Source of the DNA: Caulobacter sp. NIBR1757
Lineage (GTDB): Bacteria > Pseudomonadota > Alphaproteobacteria > Caulobacterales > Caulobacteraceae
Length of the DNA stretch: 64,000 nt
NCBI RefSeq assembly: GCF_027912495.1
Contig: NZ_CP115463.1
Span: 1,077,501 to 1,141,500 of the forward strand
Reading direction: 5' to 3'
Below are positions 19,271 through 29,652 of the stretch, in pieces. The stretch's first letter is position 1. The number at the start of each line of letters is the position of its first letter. The translations under genes and the position numbers were made by a program. The notes below the pieces were generated by a model. That model did not search any database. It was not told the DNA's origin and saw nothing but the letters and a program-made list of their open reading frames with translations.

Positions 19271-22258
19271 ATGCGTAGGACTGCGTATCTTGCCGGCGGA
19301 TCGGCGCTGGCCATGGCTGCGGCCATCGGGTTTGGCGGCATCGCCTTCGCCCAGGACGAGCCGGCCCAGGTCGAGGAAGTCGTCATCACCGGCTCGCTGC
19401 TGGCGGGCACTCCGGAAGACGCGGCGCTGCCGGTCGACGTGATCGGCGCCGAAGAGCTGGCCAAGCAGGGCTCGCCCTCGACGGTCGAACTGCTCAAGGG
19501 CCTGTCGGTCTCCAACGGCGTGCTCGGCGACACCAACCAGTTCGACGCCCGCGCCCAGGGGTCGGAAGGCTCCGGCTCGGTCAACCTGCGCGGTCTCGGT
19601 CCGACGCGGACCCTGGTCCTGCTCAACGGCCGCCGCATGCCGATCAACCCCTTCGCCCTCGCCGGCGCCGGCGCGGTCGACACCAACATCATCCCCTCGG
19701 CCGCCATCGGCCGGGTCGAAGTGCTGAAGGACGGCGCCGCCGCCACCTATGGCTCGGACGCCATCGCCGGCGTGGTCAACTTCATCACCAAGAAGGGCCA
19801 GGAAGGCGGCGAGCTGGGCGCCAGCTACAAGCTGGTCGACGGCTCCGACGGCGATTGGACGGCCAACGCCTCCTGGGGCTGGTCGAGCGACGCCTCCGAC
19901 GCCTTCGTGGCCTTCGGCTACCAGCACCGCTCCGAACTGAGCGTCACCGAGCGTGACTTCGCCAACCGCGGCTACCTCGAAAACCCCGAAGGCGGCTGGA
20001 CGGCGGCGGGCTCGCCCTCGACCTTCGTGCCGCTGGCGGCCAACACCACCGGCTTCCGCGACAGCAACTGTTCGGCCCTGGGCGGCTTCGCCGGCTTCAG
20101 CGGCGCGACCCCGGTCTGCTACGCCCACTACATCGAGTTCGACAACCTGGTCGAACGCGAAGAGCGCTTCCAGCTCTACGGCGAGTTCAATCACGAGTTC
20201 AACGACACCACCAAGCTGCACATCGAAGGCCTCTACGCCTCGACCGACGTGCCGGAATGGAAGACCTCGCCGTCCTACGCCCTGCTGGCCACGCCGACCG
20301 CGACCACCTCGCCGGTCCCCGGGCGCTACTACATTCCCGGCACCAACCCCGGTCTGCAGCGCTACATCATCGATAACCCGACCTTGGGCAACTACAGCCT
20401 CGGCACCGGTCTCTGCTCCACCGGCGCGGCCCAGAATCCCTGTGTCGGCGCCAACTCCGCCATCCTGGCGGCCGGCGTGCTGAACGTCGCCAACCGTCCT
20501 CACCTGCTGGGCGGCAACCCGATGTTCGACTACGGCGCCTCGCGCGGTAGCCGCAACTTCGAGGCCTATCGCCTGTCGGCCGAACTGTCGGGCCAGTTCA
20601 CCGACGACCTCAACTGGCAGATCAGCGCCACCTACGGTGAAGAGCGCGGCAACCGGACCGGCTACGACACCATCGTCGGCCGCTACCAGCTCGCCCTGCG
20701 CGGCCTCGGCGGCGCCAACTGCAACGGCATCGTTGCCGGCGGCGTCGGTTCGACCTGCCAGTACTTCAACCCCTTCTCCAGCGCCATCCCGGGGGCGCCC
20801 GACTACGACCCGGCCCTGGCCAACGATCCTGACCTGACCCGCTGGTTCTTCCAGAAACTGGAAACCGAGCAGAAGACCGGCATGTTCGTCGCCGAAGCGC
20901 TGATCAGCGGCAAGATGTTCACCCTCGGCGGCGGCGACGCGGCCTGGGCGGTGGGCGGTCAGTACCGTCGGTCGACCTTCGATGTCTGGTACAACGACAT
21001 CTCCAACCGGGCCATCAACCCCTGCCTCGACACCCCGATCAACGGCAGCAAGACCTGCGCCGCCCCGTCGGGACCGTTCGCCTTCCTCGGCGTCGGCAGC
21101 AACGCCTATGTCGAACAGAGCACCTGGTCCGGCTTCGGCGAACTCTCCCTGCCGTTCACCGACAACTTCAACGTCAGCCTCGCTGCCCGCTACGAAAGCA
21201 TCGAGGACGTCGGTGAGACCTTCAACCCGAAGATCTCCGCCAAGTGGCAGATCATCGAACCGCTGGCGGTCCGCGCCTCGCTCGGCACCACCTTCCGCGC
21301 GCCGGTGCCCAGCCAGCTGACCACCGACTTTGTCACCTCGCTGCAGTCGATCAACGGCACCTTCCGCGCCGTCGACATCTACGGCGACCCGGACCTCGAG
21401 CCCGAAACCGCCACCACCTACAACATCGGGGTCATCCTCGAGCTTGGCGGGTTCAAGGCCTCGCTCGACTACTTCAACTTCGACTTCCAGGACCCGATCA
21501 CCACCGAGCCGGTCTCCGGCCTGGTGGCCCAGGTGTTCCCGAACGGCATCGGCGCCGGACAGATGGCCAATTGCGCCAGCCCGTTCGCGTCGCGGTTCAG
21601 CTTCTCGGGCGGCGCCACCTGCGCCTCCTTCGCCTCGGCGTCGGCGGCCTCGACGGCCATTACCCGGGTGTCGACCAACACCATCAACGGGGCCGGGGTG
21701 CAGACCTCGGGTATCGACCTGATGGCCGACTACACCTTCGACGACGTCGGCGGCGGCAGCCTGACCATCGGCGGCAACGCGACCTACGTGCTGGAGTACG
21801 TCACCGACGATCTGAAGATCGCCGGCGTGGTTCTCAGCAAGTCCTTCGACGCCGTCGGCCTGCTGAACTACCAGACCACGGCCTACCCGCTGCCGCAGTG
21901 GAAGGGCAGCCTGTACCTCGAGTACAACAACGGGCCTCACAACGCCCGGGTCACCGTCCGTCACATCGACGGCTACACCGACCAGCGGGTCTCGCCGTTC
22001 GCGGCCGGCACCTACTTCACCGACAGCGGCATCCGCACCGCCGCGCCGGCCAACAAGAACGGCAAGAACATCGACAGCTTCACCACCTTCGATGTCACCT
22101 ACCGGGCCTTCCTGCCCTGGGACTCGACGCTGGCTCTCAGCGTCGACAACATCATGGATGAAGATCCGCCCTTCGCCCGACTGGACCTCAGCTACGACCC
22201 CTTCACGGCGAGTGGCCTGGGCCGGACCTTCAAGTTCAGCCTGTCCAAGAAGTTCTAG
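19271..22258 (+). CDS. TonB-dependent outer-membrane receptor
   Basis: A 995-residue outer-membrane transporter. Residues 1-27 are a signal peptide; a TonB box-like VEEVVITGS follows at about 36-44, then the plug domain with SVNLRGLGPTRTLVLLNGRRMP and VEVLKDGAAATYGSDAIAGVVNF. The rest is the 22-strand barrel, ending in the aromatic FKFSLSKKF that targets assembly by BAM. It resembles the large Caulobacter receptors used for carbohydrates and other polymers, but the substrate cannot be read from sequence. GGAGGG ribosome-binding site before the ATG. Followed by a terminator. Confidence 0.96.
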   Translation: MRRTAYLAGGSALAMAAAIGFGGIAFAQDEPAQVEEVVITGSLLAGTPEDAALPVDVIGAEELAKQGSPSTVELLKGLSVSNGVLGDTNQFDARAQGSEGSGSVNLRGLGPTRTLVLLNGRRMPINPFALAGAGAVDTNIIPSAAIGRVEVLKDGAAATYGSDAIAGVVNFITKKGQEGGELGASYKLVDGSDGDWTANASWGWSSDASDAFVAFGYQHRSELSVTERDFANRGYLENPEGGWTAAGSPSTFVPLAANTTGFRDSNCSALGGFAGFSGATPVCYAHYIEFDNLVEREERFQLYGEFNHEFNDTTKLHIEGLYASTDVPEWKTSPSYALLATPTATTSPVPGRYYIPGTNPGLQRYIIDNPTLGNYSLGTGLCSTGAAQNPCVGANSAILAAGVLNVANRPHLLGGNPMFDYGASRGSRNFEAYRLSAELSGQFTDDLNWQISATYGEERGNRTGYDTIVGRYQLALRGLGGANCNGIVAGGVGSTCQYFNPFSSAIPGAPDYDPALANDPDLTRWFFQKLETEQKTGMFVAEALISGKMFTLGGGDAAWAVGGQYRRSTFDVWYNDISNRAINPCLDTPINGSKTCAAPSGPFAFLGVGSNAYVEQSTWSGFGELSLPFTDNFNVSLAARYESIEDVGETFNPKISAKWQIIEPLAVRASLGTTFRAPVPSQLTTDFVTSLQSINGTFRAVDIYGDPDLEPETATTYNIGVILELGGFKASLDYFNFDFQDPITTEPVSGLVAQVFPNGIGAGQMANCASPFASRFSFSGGATCASFASASAASTAITRVSTNTINGAGVQTSGIDLMADYTFDDVGGGSLTIGGNATYVLEYVTDDLKIAGVVLSKSFDAVGLLNYQTTAYPLPQWKGSLYLEYNNGPHNARVTVRHIDGYTDQRVSPFAAGTYFTDSGIRTAAPANKNGKNIDSFTTFDVTYRAFLPWDSTLALSVDNIMDEDPPFARLDLSYDPFTASGLGRTFKFSLSKKF

Positions 22259-22282
22259 TCGGAGTGATCCGGACTGGACGGG

Positions 22283-22310
22283 AAGGGGCGGCCTCAGGGC
22301 CGCCCCTTTT
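22283..22310 (+). terminator. Intrinsic terminator of the TonB receptor gene
   Basis: An 11-bp perfect stem (22283-22293 with 22298-22308), TCAG loop and T tract, 25 bases after the stop codon. Confidence 0.9.
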
Positions 22311-22314
22311 CGTT

Positions 22315-22351
22315 GGGGACAGGTAGCGCGCTTGCACGCGCAACCGTCCCC
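22315..22351. repeat. REP-like palindrome, GGGGACAGGTA...AACCGTCCCC type
   Basis: A 37-base imperfect palindrome with GGGGAC and GTCCCC ends and a GCGCG/CGCGC core. The same ends recur in two units at 37109-37269, so it belongs to a dispersed family. Confidence 0.65.
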
Positions 22352-22354
22352 CGA

Positions 22355-23599
22355 CTACCGCGTGAACAGACCCAGCAGCAGCGGCCGCACGAACAGGCTC
22401 GCCGCTTCGTCCTTCTCCAGCCCCGTCACCCACGCCCCCATCGACGCCGCCGCGTTGAGCAGGGCGTTGAGCATGTGAGCCGCGACCAGCGGATCGACCG
22501 GCCGGATCGAGCCCTCGGCGATGCCGTCGCTGATCATGCCGGCGAAGCGGTCGGAGATGCGGGCGTAGCGGTCGGAGATGTCCTGGCGGATCTCGATCGG
22601 CAGGGCGGTCATCGACGAGCCGCGCAGCAGCGGCCCCTCGTCCGACAGCTGGAACTCGGTCAGGGCCGAGGCCGCCGCCGCCAGCCGCGTCCACTGGTCG
22701 GCCTTGAGCTCGCGGGAGGCCAGCTGGGCGGCGCGCAGGACCGTGAAGGTACGGTCGAAGCAGGCCAGCACCAGTTCATCCTTGTCCTCGTTGTGATGGT
22801 AGAAGCTGCCCTTGGTGACGTTCAGCGCCGCCGAGATGTCCTCCACCGAGGCGCCGCGATAGCCGCGCTGGTTGATCAGCCGGGTGGCGGCGGTCAGGAA
22901 GGTGGTGCGCGAGACTTCGGCCCCCGGCTCGGCCGGCGCATCCTCGGTCAGCCGGGGCAGGGCGGGCGGCGCCCAGCTGCGGCTCTTGCTGGCCAGGCCG
23001 CCGGTCAGGATGTCGCTCATCCGCTCGCGCAGGCGCGGATAGTCCTCGACGTCGTAGCGGCGCAGCCAGGAGAAGGTCCAGAAGGCCTGCTCCAGCAGCA
23101 GATGGGTGCGGGCGTTGGCCTCGGCGCGGCTCAGGCCCGCGAACTCCGGCGCGTCGAAGAAGCCGCGCACCCGGCGGAACATGTCGCTGAAGGCCCCGGT
23201 GACCTCGCCATGGTGCGGCTCCTTCAGCGAGCGCATCTCGCTGAAGCTGACCAGGGGGGGCGCTTGCTTCAGGCGGATGCGGCGCGACAGATCGAAGAAC
23301 AGCTCCAGGAACCGGTCCAGCCGGCCCCGGGCGTCGGGCGCCTCGGCGGAGCGGGTGACCAGGTCCTCGAAGGCCTCGATGCCGCGCATGAAGCAGGCCG
23401 CCGCCAGATCTTCCTTGCGCCGGAAATAGTAGGTCACCGAGGTGGTGATCAGCCCGACCTCGGCCGCCACCCCGGCCAGGGTCATGCCCTTGACCCCCTG
23501 GCGATTGAGGATGCCGGTGGCGGCCGTCAGAATGGCCTTGCGCCGCGCCGCGTAGCGGGCGGTGGAGGCGGGAACCTCAGGGGCGGCAGGCTCGGTCAT
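22355..23599 (-). CDS. Double TetR-type transcriptional regulator (two TetR units in one chain)
   Basis: A 414-residue protein containing two complete TetR-like units. The first DNA-binding domain covers about residues 20-68 (ILNRQGVKGMTLAGVAAEVGL then SVTYYFRRKEDL); the second covers about 231-279 (INQRGYRGASVEDISAALNV then GSFYHHNEDKDEL). Each is followed by a helical ligand/dimer region. Ordinary TetR proteins are about 200 residues and act as dimers; this one could act as a pseudo-dimer. The ATG at 23599 was preferred to an upstream TTG at 23614; neither has a strong ribosome-binding site. Convergent with the TonB receptor gene, which it may regulate. Confidence 0.85.
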   Translation of the reverse strand: MTEPAAPEVPASTARYAARRKAILTAATGILNRQGVKGMTLAGVAAEVGLITTSVTYYFRRKEDLAAACFMRGIEAFEDLVTRSAEAPDARGRLDRFLELFFDLSRRIRLKQAPPLVSFSEMRSLKEPHHGEVTGAFSDMFRRVRGFFDAPEFAGLSRAEANARTHLLLEQAFWTFSWLRRYDVEDYPRLRERMSDILTGGLASKSRSWAPPALPRLTEDAPAEPGAEVSRTTFLTAATRLINQRGYRGASVEDISAALNVTKGSFYHHNEDKDELVLACFDRTFTVLRAAQLASRELKADQWTRLAAAASALTEFQLSDEGPLLRGSSMTALPIEIRQDISDRYARISDRFAGMISDGIAEGSIRPVDPLVAAHMLNALLNAAASMGAWVTGLEKDEAASLFVRPLLLGLFTR

Positions 23600-23683
23600 T
23601 TGAAGCTGTATCAAGCGGCTCAGATTGGGTCCGCACCTTAGAGCTGCCGTCGCGCCGTCCGCTACCGTCTTTTCGAAAAACCT

Positions 23684-25600
23684 CTACCCGCCGGTATCGA
23701 CGACATCGGGCGCCGCCTCGATCCAGTCCTCGGCCAGCACCTCGGCGACCGTGCGGACCAGGGCGGCGGGGGACAGCGGCTTGGCGATCCAGCCGTTCAT
23801 CCCGGCGGCCAGGTAGCTCTCGACCTGGTGGGCCAGGGCGTTGGCGGTCATGGCGATGATCGGCGTCCGGGCGGCGGGACTGTCGAGGGCGCGAATGCCG
23901 GCGGTGGCCGCCAGGCCGTCCATGACCGGCATCTGGATGTCCATGAAGATCAGGTCGAAGACCTGCAGCGCGGCGGCGCGGAGCCCCTGGGCCCCGTCGT
24001 CGGCGGTGGCCACCGAGGCTCCAAGATGCTCCAGCATGCGGGTGGCGATCAGCCGGTTGGTGGCGTTGTCCTCGACGATCAGCACCCGCAGGCCGCCGAG
24101 CATGGCGTCGTCCTCGTCCGCCGGCCCCGCGACCGCGGCGTCGCAGGCCGGGGCGGCGATCTCGACCCGGAAGGTCGAGCCCTGGCCCGGCGCGCTGTCC
24201 AGGCTGATATGGCCCCCCATCTGCTCGGCCAAGCCCCGGGCGATGGCCAGACCCAGGCCTGAACCGCCGTACTGTCTTGTGGCCGAGCCGTCGGCCTGAC
24301 GGAAACGTTCGAACAGCCGCTCCTGGGCCTCGGCGGCGATGCCGATGCCGGTGTCGGCGATCTCGAAGGTCAGGGTGCGAGCCTCGCCCTCGCAGGCGCT
24401 CTTCAGCCGCACGGTGACGCCGCCGTGGGCGGTGAACTTCACGGCGTTGCCGATCAGGTTGAACAGCACCTGGCGCAGCCGCACGGGATCGACCATGGCC
24501 CAGCCGCAGTCCTGCGCCTCGACCTTGAGGTAGAGGTTCTTCTCCCGGGCCTGCGGCGCCAGCAAGGAGGCGACGCTGTCCAGCAGGTCGCCCGGCCGCA
24601 CCGCCTCCGGGCAGAGATCCAGCTTGCCGGCCTCGATGCGCGAGAAGTCGATGACGTCATTGAGCAGTTCGGCCAGCATCGCGCCGCAACCCAGCGCCTC
24701 GTCCAGCAGCCGGGACCCGTCGGCCGACAACGTCTCGTGCTTGAGAAGGTGCAGCACCCCCAGCACCCCGTTCATCGGCGTGCGGATCTCATGGCTCATG
24801 TTGGCCAGGAACTGCGCCTTGACCTCGGCGGCGGCCAGGGCGGCGTCGCGGGCCTCGGCCAGTTCGGTGACGTCCTGGGTCAGGCCGACCACTTCCCAGT
24901 GGCCGCTCTCCTGCCGATAGCCGCCGCGCCAGGCGGCCCTCAGCCGCGCCCAGCCCCCCTCGGCCCGGAAGTGGCGGTACTCCACAACCTTGGACTCGCC
25001 GGTCATGATGGTGTGGATGAAACTCTCAGCCACCCGGCCCTGATCGTCGGGGTGGATCTCGGCGGTCATCTGCTCGGCGGTCAGCTGGCGCCGCCCGCCC
25101 ATCCCCGGCGCCCCCGCCTTGGCCAGGTCGTCATCGACCATGTAGCGGTTCGAGCGCGGGTCGAACCGCCAGGTGTAGATGCCGGCCTCCTCGCGCAGCA
25201 GCTCGTTGGTGCTGACCGCCCTGGCCCCCTGTTCGGCCATGCGCCGCGCCTCGGTGATGTCCTGCAGCACGACCAGGGCCACCCCGTCCTCGCCCAGCTT
25301 GCTGCGGGCCCGAACCCACAGGGCCTGGCCGGACTTCAGCATCATCCGGTGCTCGCACAGGGCCTGGCCCCGCTCGATCAGGGAGCGCACGGTCTCGGCG
25401 ATCAGGTCCTGCTCGTCGCGGTGCACGAAGTCGGTGAAGTGGCGGCCGGTGACTTCCGCCTCGTCCCAGCCGGTCAGCTTGGTCCAGGTCGGATTGACGC
25501 GGTCGATCACGCCATCGCGCAGGACAACGAAGATGTCGTCGCTGCTGGCGAAGAACCACTGCGCGGCCTCCGCTTCGATCCGGCCGTCGTTGCGGCTCAT
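23684..25600 (-). CDS. Hybrid sensor histidine kinase/response regulator, cytoplasmic, two PAS domains
   Basis: A 638-residue signalling protein without membrane segments. Order: PAS (about 12-118), PAS/PAC (about 135-248), HisKA with [12 protein letters not shown] (phospho-acceptor His270), HATPase with [23 protein letters not shown], then a receiver domain with [10 protein letters not shown] and the phospho-acceptor Asp in [15 protein letters not shown]. Input is probably a cytosolic signal or redox/light cofactor, none of which can be named. No DNA-binding partner is adjacent, so output probably passes through a phosphorelay elsewhere. The start at 25600 has GGGGA upstream. Confidence 0.92.
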   Translation of the reverse strand: MSRNDGRIEAEAAQWFFASSDDIFVVLRDGVIDRVNPTWTKLTGWDEAEVTGRHFTDFVHRDEQDLIAETVRSLIERGQALCEHRMMLKSGQALWVRARSKLGEDGVALVVLQDITEARRMAEQGARAVSTNELLREEAGIYTWRFDPRSNRYMVDDDLAKAGAPGMGGRRQLTAEQMTAEIHPDDQGRVAESFIHTIMTGESKVVEYRHFRAEGGWARLRAAWRGGYRQESGHWEVVGLTQDVTELAEARDAALAAAEVKAQFLANMSHEIRTPMNGVLGVLHLLKHETLSADGSRLLDEALGCGAMLAELLNDVIDFSRIEAGKLDLCPEAVRPGDLLDSVASLLAPQAREKNLYLKVEAQDCGWAMVDPVRLRQVLFNLIGNAVKFTAHGGVTVRLKSACEGEARTLTFEIADTGIGIAAEAQERLFERFRQADGSATRQYGGSGLGLAIARGLAEQMGGHISLDSAPGQGSTFRVEIAAPACDAAVAGPADEDDAMLGGLRVLIVEDNATNRLIATRMLEHLGASVATADDGAQGLRAAALQVFDLIFMDIQMPVMDGLAATAGIRALDSPAARTPIIAMTANALAHQVESYLAAGMNGWIAKPLSPAALVRTVAEVLAEDWIEAAPDVVDTGG

Positions 25601-25712
25601 GACGTTACCGTCCCCTATTTGAAACACATGGTCGCGCAATCTCGTAAAGTTTGGGTTGCCCCATACCCGGCCTTCGATAACCATTGCGGCAACGACATTT
25701 AAGGAACGCCCC

Positions 25713-26963
25713 GTGACCAAACCCGAGAAGCTTGGCCTGTCTTCCGAACGCCTCGGCCGCATCGAGAGTTTCCTCGACGAGCGCTATATCCAGACCGGCA
25801 AGCTGCCCTGCGCCCAGGTCCAGGTCTGGCGGCGCGGCAAGCTGGCCTATGAGACGGTGCTCGGCCTCGCCGACCGTGAACGGGAGCGCAAGCTCAAGAG
25901 CGACGACCTGTTCCGCATCTATTCGATGACCAAGCCGATCACCTCGGTGGCCTTCATGATGCTGGTCGAGGAGGGCTTGGCCGCGCTCGACGATCCGGTG
26001 ACCAAATTCATCCCCGAATGGAAGGACCTGGGGGTCTACAACGGCGGCTACATGGAGACCTTCCAGTCGAAGCCGGTCGATCGGCCGATGCTGGTCATCG
26101 ACCTGCTGCGTCACACCTCCGGCCTGACCTACGGCTTCCAGCAGTTCGGCAACATCGACGCCGCCTACCGCAAGCTGAAGCTCGGCGAAGGCTTCCACGG
26201 CGATGGCCTGGCCGAGACCGTCACCGCCCTGGCCGGCGTGCCCCTGCAGTTCTCGCCGGGCGATGCCTGGAACTATTCGGTCTCCACCGACATCGTCGGC
26301 CGGCTGGTCGAGATCATCAGCGGCCAGACCCTCGATGTCTTCTTCGAGGAGCGCATCTTCAAGCCGCTCGGCATGAGCGACACCTTCTTCAGCGTGCCCA
26401 AGGACAAGGCCGACCGCTTCACCGCCTGCTACGCCGTCGGCGCCTTGGGCTCGAAACTGCCGGTCGCCGCCAAGCCCCAGCTGCAGGACGACCCGAAGAA
26501 GAGCCCCTACCTCAAGCACCCCAGCTTCCTGTCCGGCGGCGGCGGCCTGGTCTCGACGGCGGGCGACTACATGAAGTTCGCCCGCATGCTGCTGAACGGC
26601 GGCGAGCTGGACGGGGTGCGGCTGCTGGGTCCCAAGACCATCCAGCTGATGAGCGCCAACCACCTGCCGGGCGGCAAGGACCTCACCCAGATGTCCAAGA
26701 GCCTGTTCAGCGAGGCCAGCTACGCCGGCGTCGGGTTCGGCCTCGGCTTCGGGGTGACCATCGATCCCGCCGCCACCATGATCCCCGGTTCGAAGGGCGA
26801 GTACTTCTGGGGCGGCGCGGCCAGCACCTTCTTCTGGGTCGATCCGGAGGAAGACCTGGCCGTGGTCTTCCTCACCCAGCTCCTGCCGAGCAGCGCCTAT
26901 CCCGTGCGGCGGGAGCTTCGGACCCTGGTCTACAGCGCCATCACCGAGGCGGGGCGGGGTTAG
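25713..26963 (+). CDS. Beta-lactamase-family serine hydrolase (EstB/class C-like)
   Basis: A 416-residue member of the serine beta-lactamase/esterase fold. The nucleophile motif is SMTK at 71-74, and the second motif is Tyr188-Ser-Val in [17 protein letters not shown] and [23 protein letters not shown] are typical of this group. There is no signal peptide, unlike true periplasmic beta-lactamases, so esterase, lactonase or transesterase activity is more likely. Start GTG at 25713 with AAGGAA upstream. It overlaps the convergent transporter gene by 4 bases. Confidence 0.88.
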   Translation: MTKPEKLGLSSERLGRIESFLDERYIQTGKLPCAQVQVWRRGKLAYETVLGLADRERERKLKSDDLFRIYSMTKPITSVAFMMLVEEGLAALDDPVTKFIPEWKDLGVYNGGYMETFQSKPVDRPMLVIDLLRHTSGLTYGFQQFGNIDAAYRKLKLGEGFHGDGLAETVTALAGVPLQFSPGDAWNYSVSTDIVGRLVEIISGQTLDVFFEERIFKPLGMSDTFFSVPKDKADRFTACYAVGALGSKLPVAAKPQLQDDPKKSPYLKHPSFLSGGGGLVSTAGDYMKFARMLLNGGELDGVRLLGPKTIQLMSANHLPGGKDLTQMSKSLFSEASYAGVGFGLGFGVTIDPAATMIPGSKGEYFWGGAASTFFWVDPEEDLAVVFLTQLLPSSAYPVRRELRTLVYSAITEAGRG

Positions 26964-28459
26964 GGCGCAATGTCGGCGGCCTGGGCTTCCTCGGCCGCCA
27001 AACGCCGGCTCGCGAGGGTCTTCAAAGTCTCCTCGTGGCTTTCGCGCGTGATGCGGTAGGCCTGCATGATCGCTAGGCCGATGCCGTAGAACACCGCCAG
27101 CACGGGCATGTAGACCAGCGCCAGCTTGGTGGTCACCACTTCTGGCACGTCGGCCGGATTGGCGCCCTCCGGGAAATCGATCAGCACGATGATAAAGCCG
27201 GCGGCGAACACCCCGACGCCACTGACCGCCTTCTGCACCAGGCTGGTGAAGGCGAAGAACAGGCCCTCAGAGCGGCGACCGGTCTGCAGCTCACTGTTCT
27301 CGACCACATCGGCCAGCATGGCCGTGATCAGGATGGCGGCGGTGATGCCCAGGGTGCCGCGCACCACGCCGTCGAGGAACAGCCAGGGGACGATTTCCGG
27401 AATCTTGGTCCCAGCGATCAGGTCGCCGTTGTCAGGGAACAGGCCAAGCAGGCGCAGGATCATGGGGATGAAGCCGACCAGCACCGACAGCGCCAGCAGC
27501 ACCGTGCCGGCCCGCTTCTTGCCGGTCTTCTTCGACAGATAGGGCGCGGCCATCAGGGCCAACGACGAGGAAATGAAGCTGTCCAGCACCAGGACGCCGG
27601 TCCAGTTCTTGTCGAGCTCCCAGAAGTAGGTGGAGAAGAAGATGGCCAGTGAGAAGCTGACTCCCTGGGCGAAGGCGGTGAACAGCCCGACCATGGTGAT
27701 GATCTTGAAGTCGCGGTTGTTCAGCGTGCCGGCCATCTCCCTGACGGTCTCGCCGAACTTGCGGGTGCGGACCTCGGCCTTCCTGAGCCAGGGAATGAAT
27801 TTGTGGGTGCCGGCCGCCGAGGCGATGATGGAGACGAACATGATGACGGCGGCAACGTAGCCGTAGTGGTGATAGGCGACCGGGTTGAGCTGGCCGACTT
27901 TGCCGTCCGCGGTCTCCTTCATCAGCACGAAGAACATGATGCACATCAGGGTCAGACCGCCCCACCAGCCGAAGAAATACCGCCAGCCGAGCAGCTTGGA
28001 GCGCTCGTTGTAGTCGTCGGTCAGCTCGGAGGTCAGGGAGGAGGATGGGATCTCGTAGAAGGTGATGAACGTCCGGACCAGCACCGCCACCCCGACCAGA
28101 TACCAGAACAGCGCCATCGGCTCCCAGTGGACCGGCGGGTTCCAGAGCAGCAGGAAGGACAGGGAGGCCGGAAGGGCCGAGGCGTACATGAAGGGATGTC
28201 GTCGGCCCCACTTCGACCGCCAGTTGTCGGTCAGTTCACCAATGAAGGGATCGAACACGCAGTCGATCAGCATGGCCACGAGGATGGCCGTCGAGACCAG
28301 GCCGGCGTCCAGCTTGACCACCTGGCTGTAGAACAGCAGCAGGAAGACACGGAAGCCGTTGTCCTTGATCCCGTAGGCGACCGAACCGAAGCCGTAGGCC
28401 AGCCTGGTGAACAGTCCGATGCGCGGCCGGGGGCCCAGCGACGTGACGTCGTCGGTCAT
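26960..28459 (-). CDS. MFS/GPH-type sugar:cation symporter
   Basis: A 499-residue inner-membrane transporter with about 12 helices. The GPH (glycoside-pentoside-hexuronide) signature is visible as DPFIGELTDNWRSKWGRRHPFM after the second helix and RSEGLFFAFTSLVQKAVSGVG near the tenth. These carriers import oligosaccharides or glycosides with protons or sodium. Together with the nearby TonB receptor it could serve carbohydrate uptake, but they are separate transcription units and the substrate is unknown. Confidence 0.88.
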   Translation of the reverse strand: MTDDVTSLGPRPRIGLFTRLAYGFGSVAYGIKDNGFRVFLLLFYSQVVKLDAGLVSTAILVAMLIDCVFDPFIGELTDNWRSKWGRRHPFMYASALPASLSFLLLWNPPVHWEPMALFWYLVGVAVLVRTFITFYEIPSSSLTSELTDDYNERSKLLGWRYFFGWWGGLTLMCIMFFVLMKETADGKVGQLNPVAYHHYGYVAAVIMFVSIIASAAGTHKFIPWLRKAEVRTRKFGETVREMAGTLNNRDFKIITMVGLFTAFAQGVSFSLAIFFSTYFWELDKNWTGVLVLDSFISSSLALMAAPYLSKKTGKKRAGTVLLALSVLVGFIPMILRLLGLFPDNGDLIAGTKIPEIVPWLFLDGVVRGTLGITAAILITAMLADVVENSELQTGRRSEGLFFAFTSLVQKAVSGVGVFAAGFIIVLIDFPEGANPADVPEVVTTKLALVYMPVLAVFYGIGLAIMQAYRITRESHEETLKTLASRRLAAEEAQAADIAP

Positions 28460-28550
28460 GCGATTTCCACCCTGTGACGAACGGCTCTTCGGCCGTCTTC
28501 ATTTTCGAATTTGGGGTATGTTGAGAACCGCTGTCAATCAATCGTTTGAA

Positions 28551-29489
28551 TCATGACGCCGCTTTCATCTCTTGGCGGCGCAGCGCGCAGCTGTCCCAGT
28601 AGGGTTCGCCGCCGAAGCGTTCGACCATGCGGTCGGTCAGGATGCGGACCTTGGCCGGCGGCGATCCCGGCGGGCGGACGATGTAGAGGCCGGCGTCGCC
28701 GCCGATGGGAAAGCCCATGAGAATGGGCTCCAGTTCACCGGTCTCGATGAAGGTCCCGGCCAGGAAGGTCGGCAGCATGGCGACGCCGATGCCGGCTACC
28801 GCCGCCCGGGCCACGGCCTCGGCGTTGTCGGCCCGGAAGCGGGCCTCGGGGCGGACGGTGATGGTCCGCTTGCCGTCCTGGAACCGCCAGGCTTCGCCCT
28901 GGCGCATGCCGGTCTGCACCACGGCGTCATGGTCGGCGAGATCGGCCGGGGTCAGGGGGCGGCCGCGCCGATCGAGGTAGGCGGGGCTGGCGACGACGGC
29001 CCCGAGGATCGGCGCGATCCGCCGGGCCACCAGGGTCGAGTCGGCCAGCACGCCCAGCCGCACCGCCACGTCGAACCGCTCGGCCACAAGATCGACCAGT
29101 CCGTCGCTGTAGGCGGCCTCGATCTTCAGCCGGGGATGCTCCAGGGCCAGCTCCTGCAGCACCGGCTGCACATGGCGCAGGCCGAAGGAGAGGGGCAGGG
29201 CGATGCGCAAGGTGCCGCCCAGCGACTCGCCGCTCTGGGCCACCGCCTCGCGGGCCTCTTCCAGATCGGCGAGGATCCGCTCGGCCCGCAGCTTGAACTC
29301 CAGTCCCGCCTCGGTCGGGCTGATGCCCCGGGTCGTGCGCGACAGAAGGCGGGCCCCGAGGTCGGCCTCCAGGGCCGTCACCCGCCGCGACAGGATGGAC
29401 TTGGAGACGCCAAGCCGGGCGGCTGCGCGGCTGAAGCCGCCGGTTTCCACCACTTCGACGAAGGCGCGGATGGATTCCAGATCGGACAT
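28551..29489 (-). CDS. LysR-type transcriptional regulator
   Basis: A 312-residue LTTR. The N-terminal winged helix spans about residues 1-60 (FVEVVETGGFSRAAARLGVSKSILSRRVTALEADLGARLLSRTTRG); the remainder is the periplasmic-binding-like inducer domain. It belongs to the large CrgA/YhaJ-like group. It is transcribed divergently from the azoreductase gene, with a T-N11-A dyad between them, so azoR is the expected target and quinones or electrophiles the plausible inducers. The start at 29489 is fixed by the conserved MSDLESIRAF beginning. Confidence 0.93.
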   Translation of the reverse strand: MSDLESIRAFVEVVETGGFSRAAARLGVSKSILSRRVTALEADLGARLLSRTTRGISPTEAGLEFKLRAERILADLEEAREAVAQSGESLGGTLRIALPLSFGLRHVQPVLQELALEHPRLKIEAAYSDGLVDLVAERFDVAVRLGVLADSTLVARRIAPILGAVVASPAYLDRRGRPLTPADLADHDAVVQTGMRQGEAWRFQDGKRTITVRPEARFRADNAEAVARAAVAGIGVAMLPTFLAGTFIETGELEPILMGFPIGGDAGLYIVRPPGSPPAKVRILTDRMVERFGGEPYWDSCALRRQEMKAAS

Positions 29490-29530
29490 TTCCGTTTTCC
29501 CAAGGGCGACAATTGCCCTCCATGAGATGG

Positions 29531-29557
29531 TCAGTGTTCCAGTTTCGTCAACACTGA
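29531..29557. promoter_or_regulatory. LysR-type operator between regulator and azoR
   Basis: TCAGTGTT (29531-29538) and AACACTGA (29550-29557) form a perfect 8-bp dyad around an 11-base spacer, exactly the T-N11-A arrangement bound by LysR regulators. It lies 41 bases from the regulator start and 95 bases from azoR. Confidence 0.75.
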
Positions 29558-29652
29558 ACTGCAACTTACGCAGCTACCGATCGCCCCTCCTGATGCGCAT
29601 CTGTTCGTCACGGCCACAGCGCCCCCGAACACCGCTTCAAGGAGATTTCACA

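Noticed and set aside
19019..21964. A 981-codon open frame antisense to the TonB receptor
   Set aside because: Shadow of the receptor gene; Gly/Val/Arg/Glu-rich without domains.
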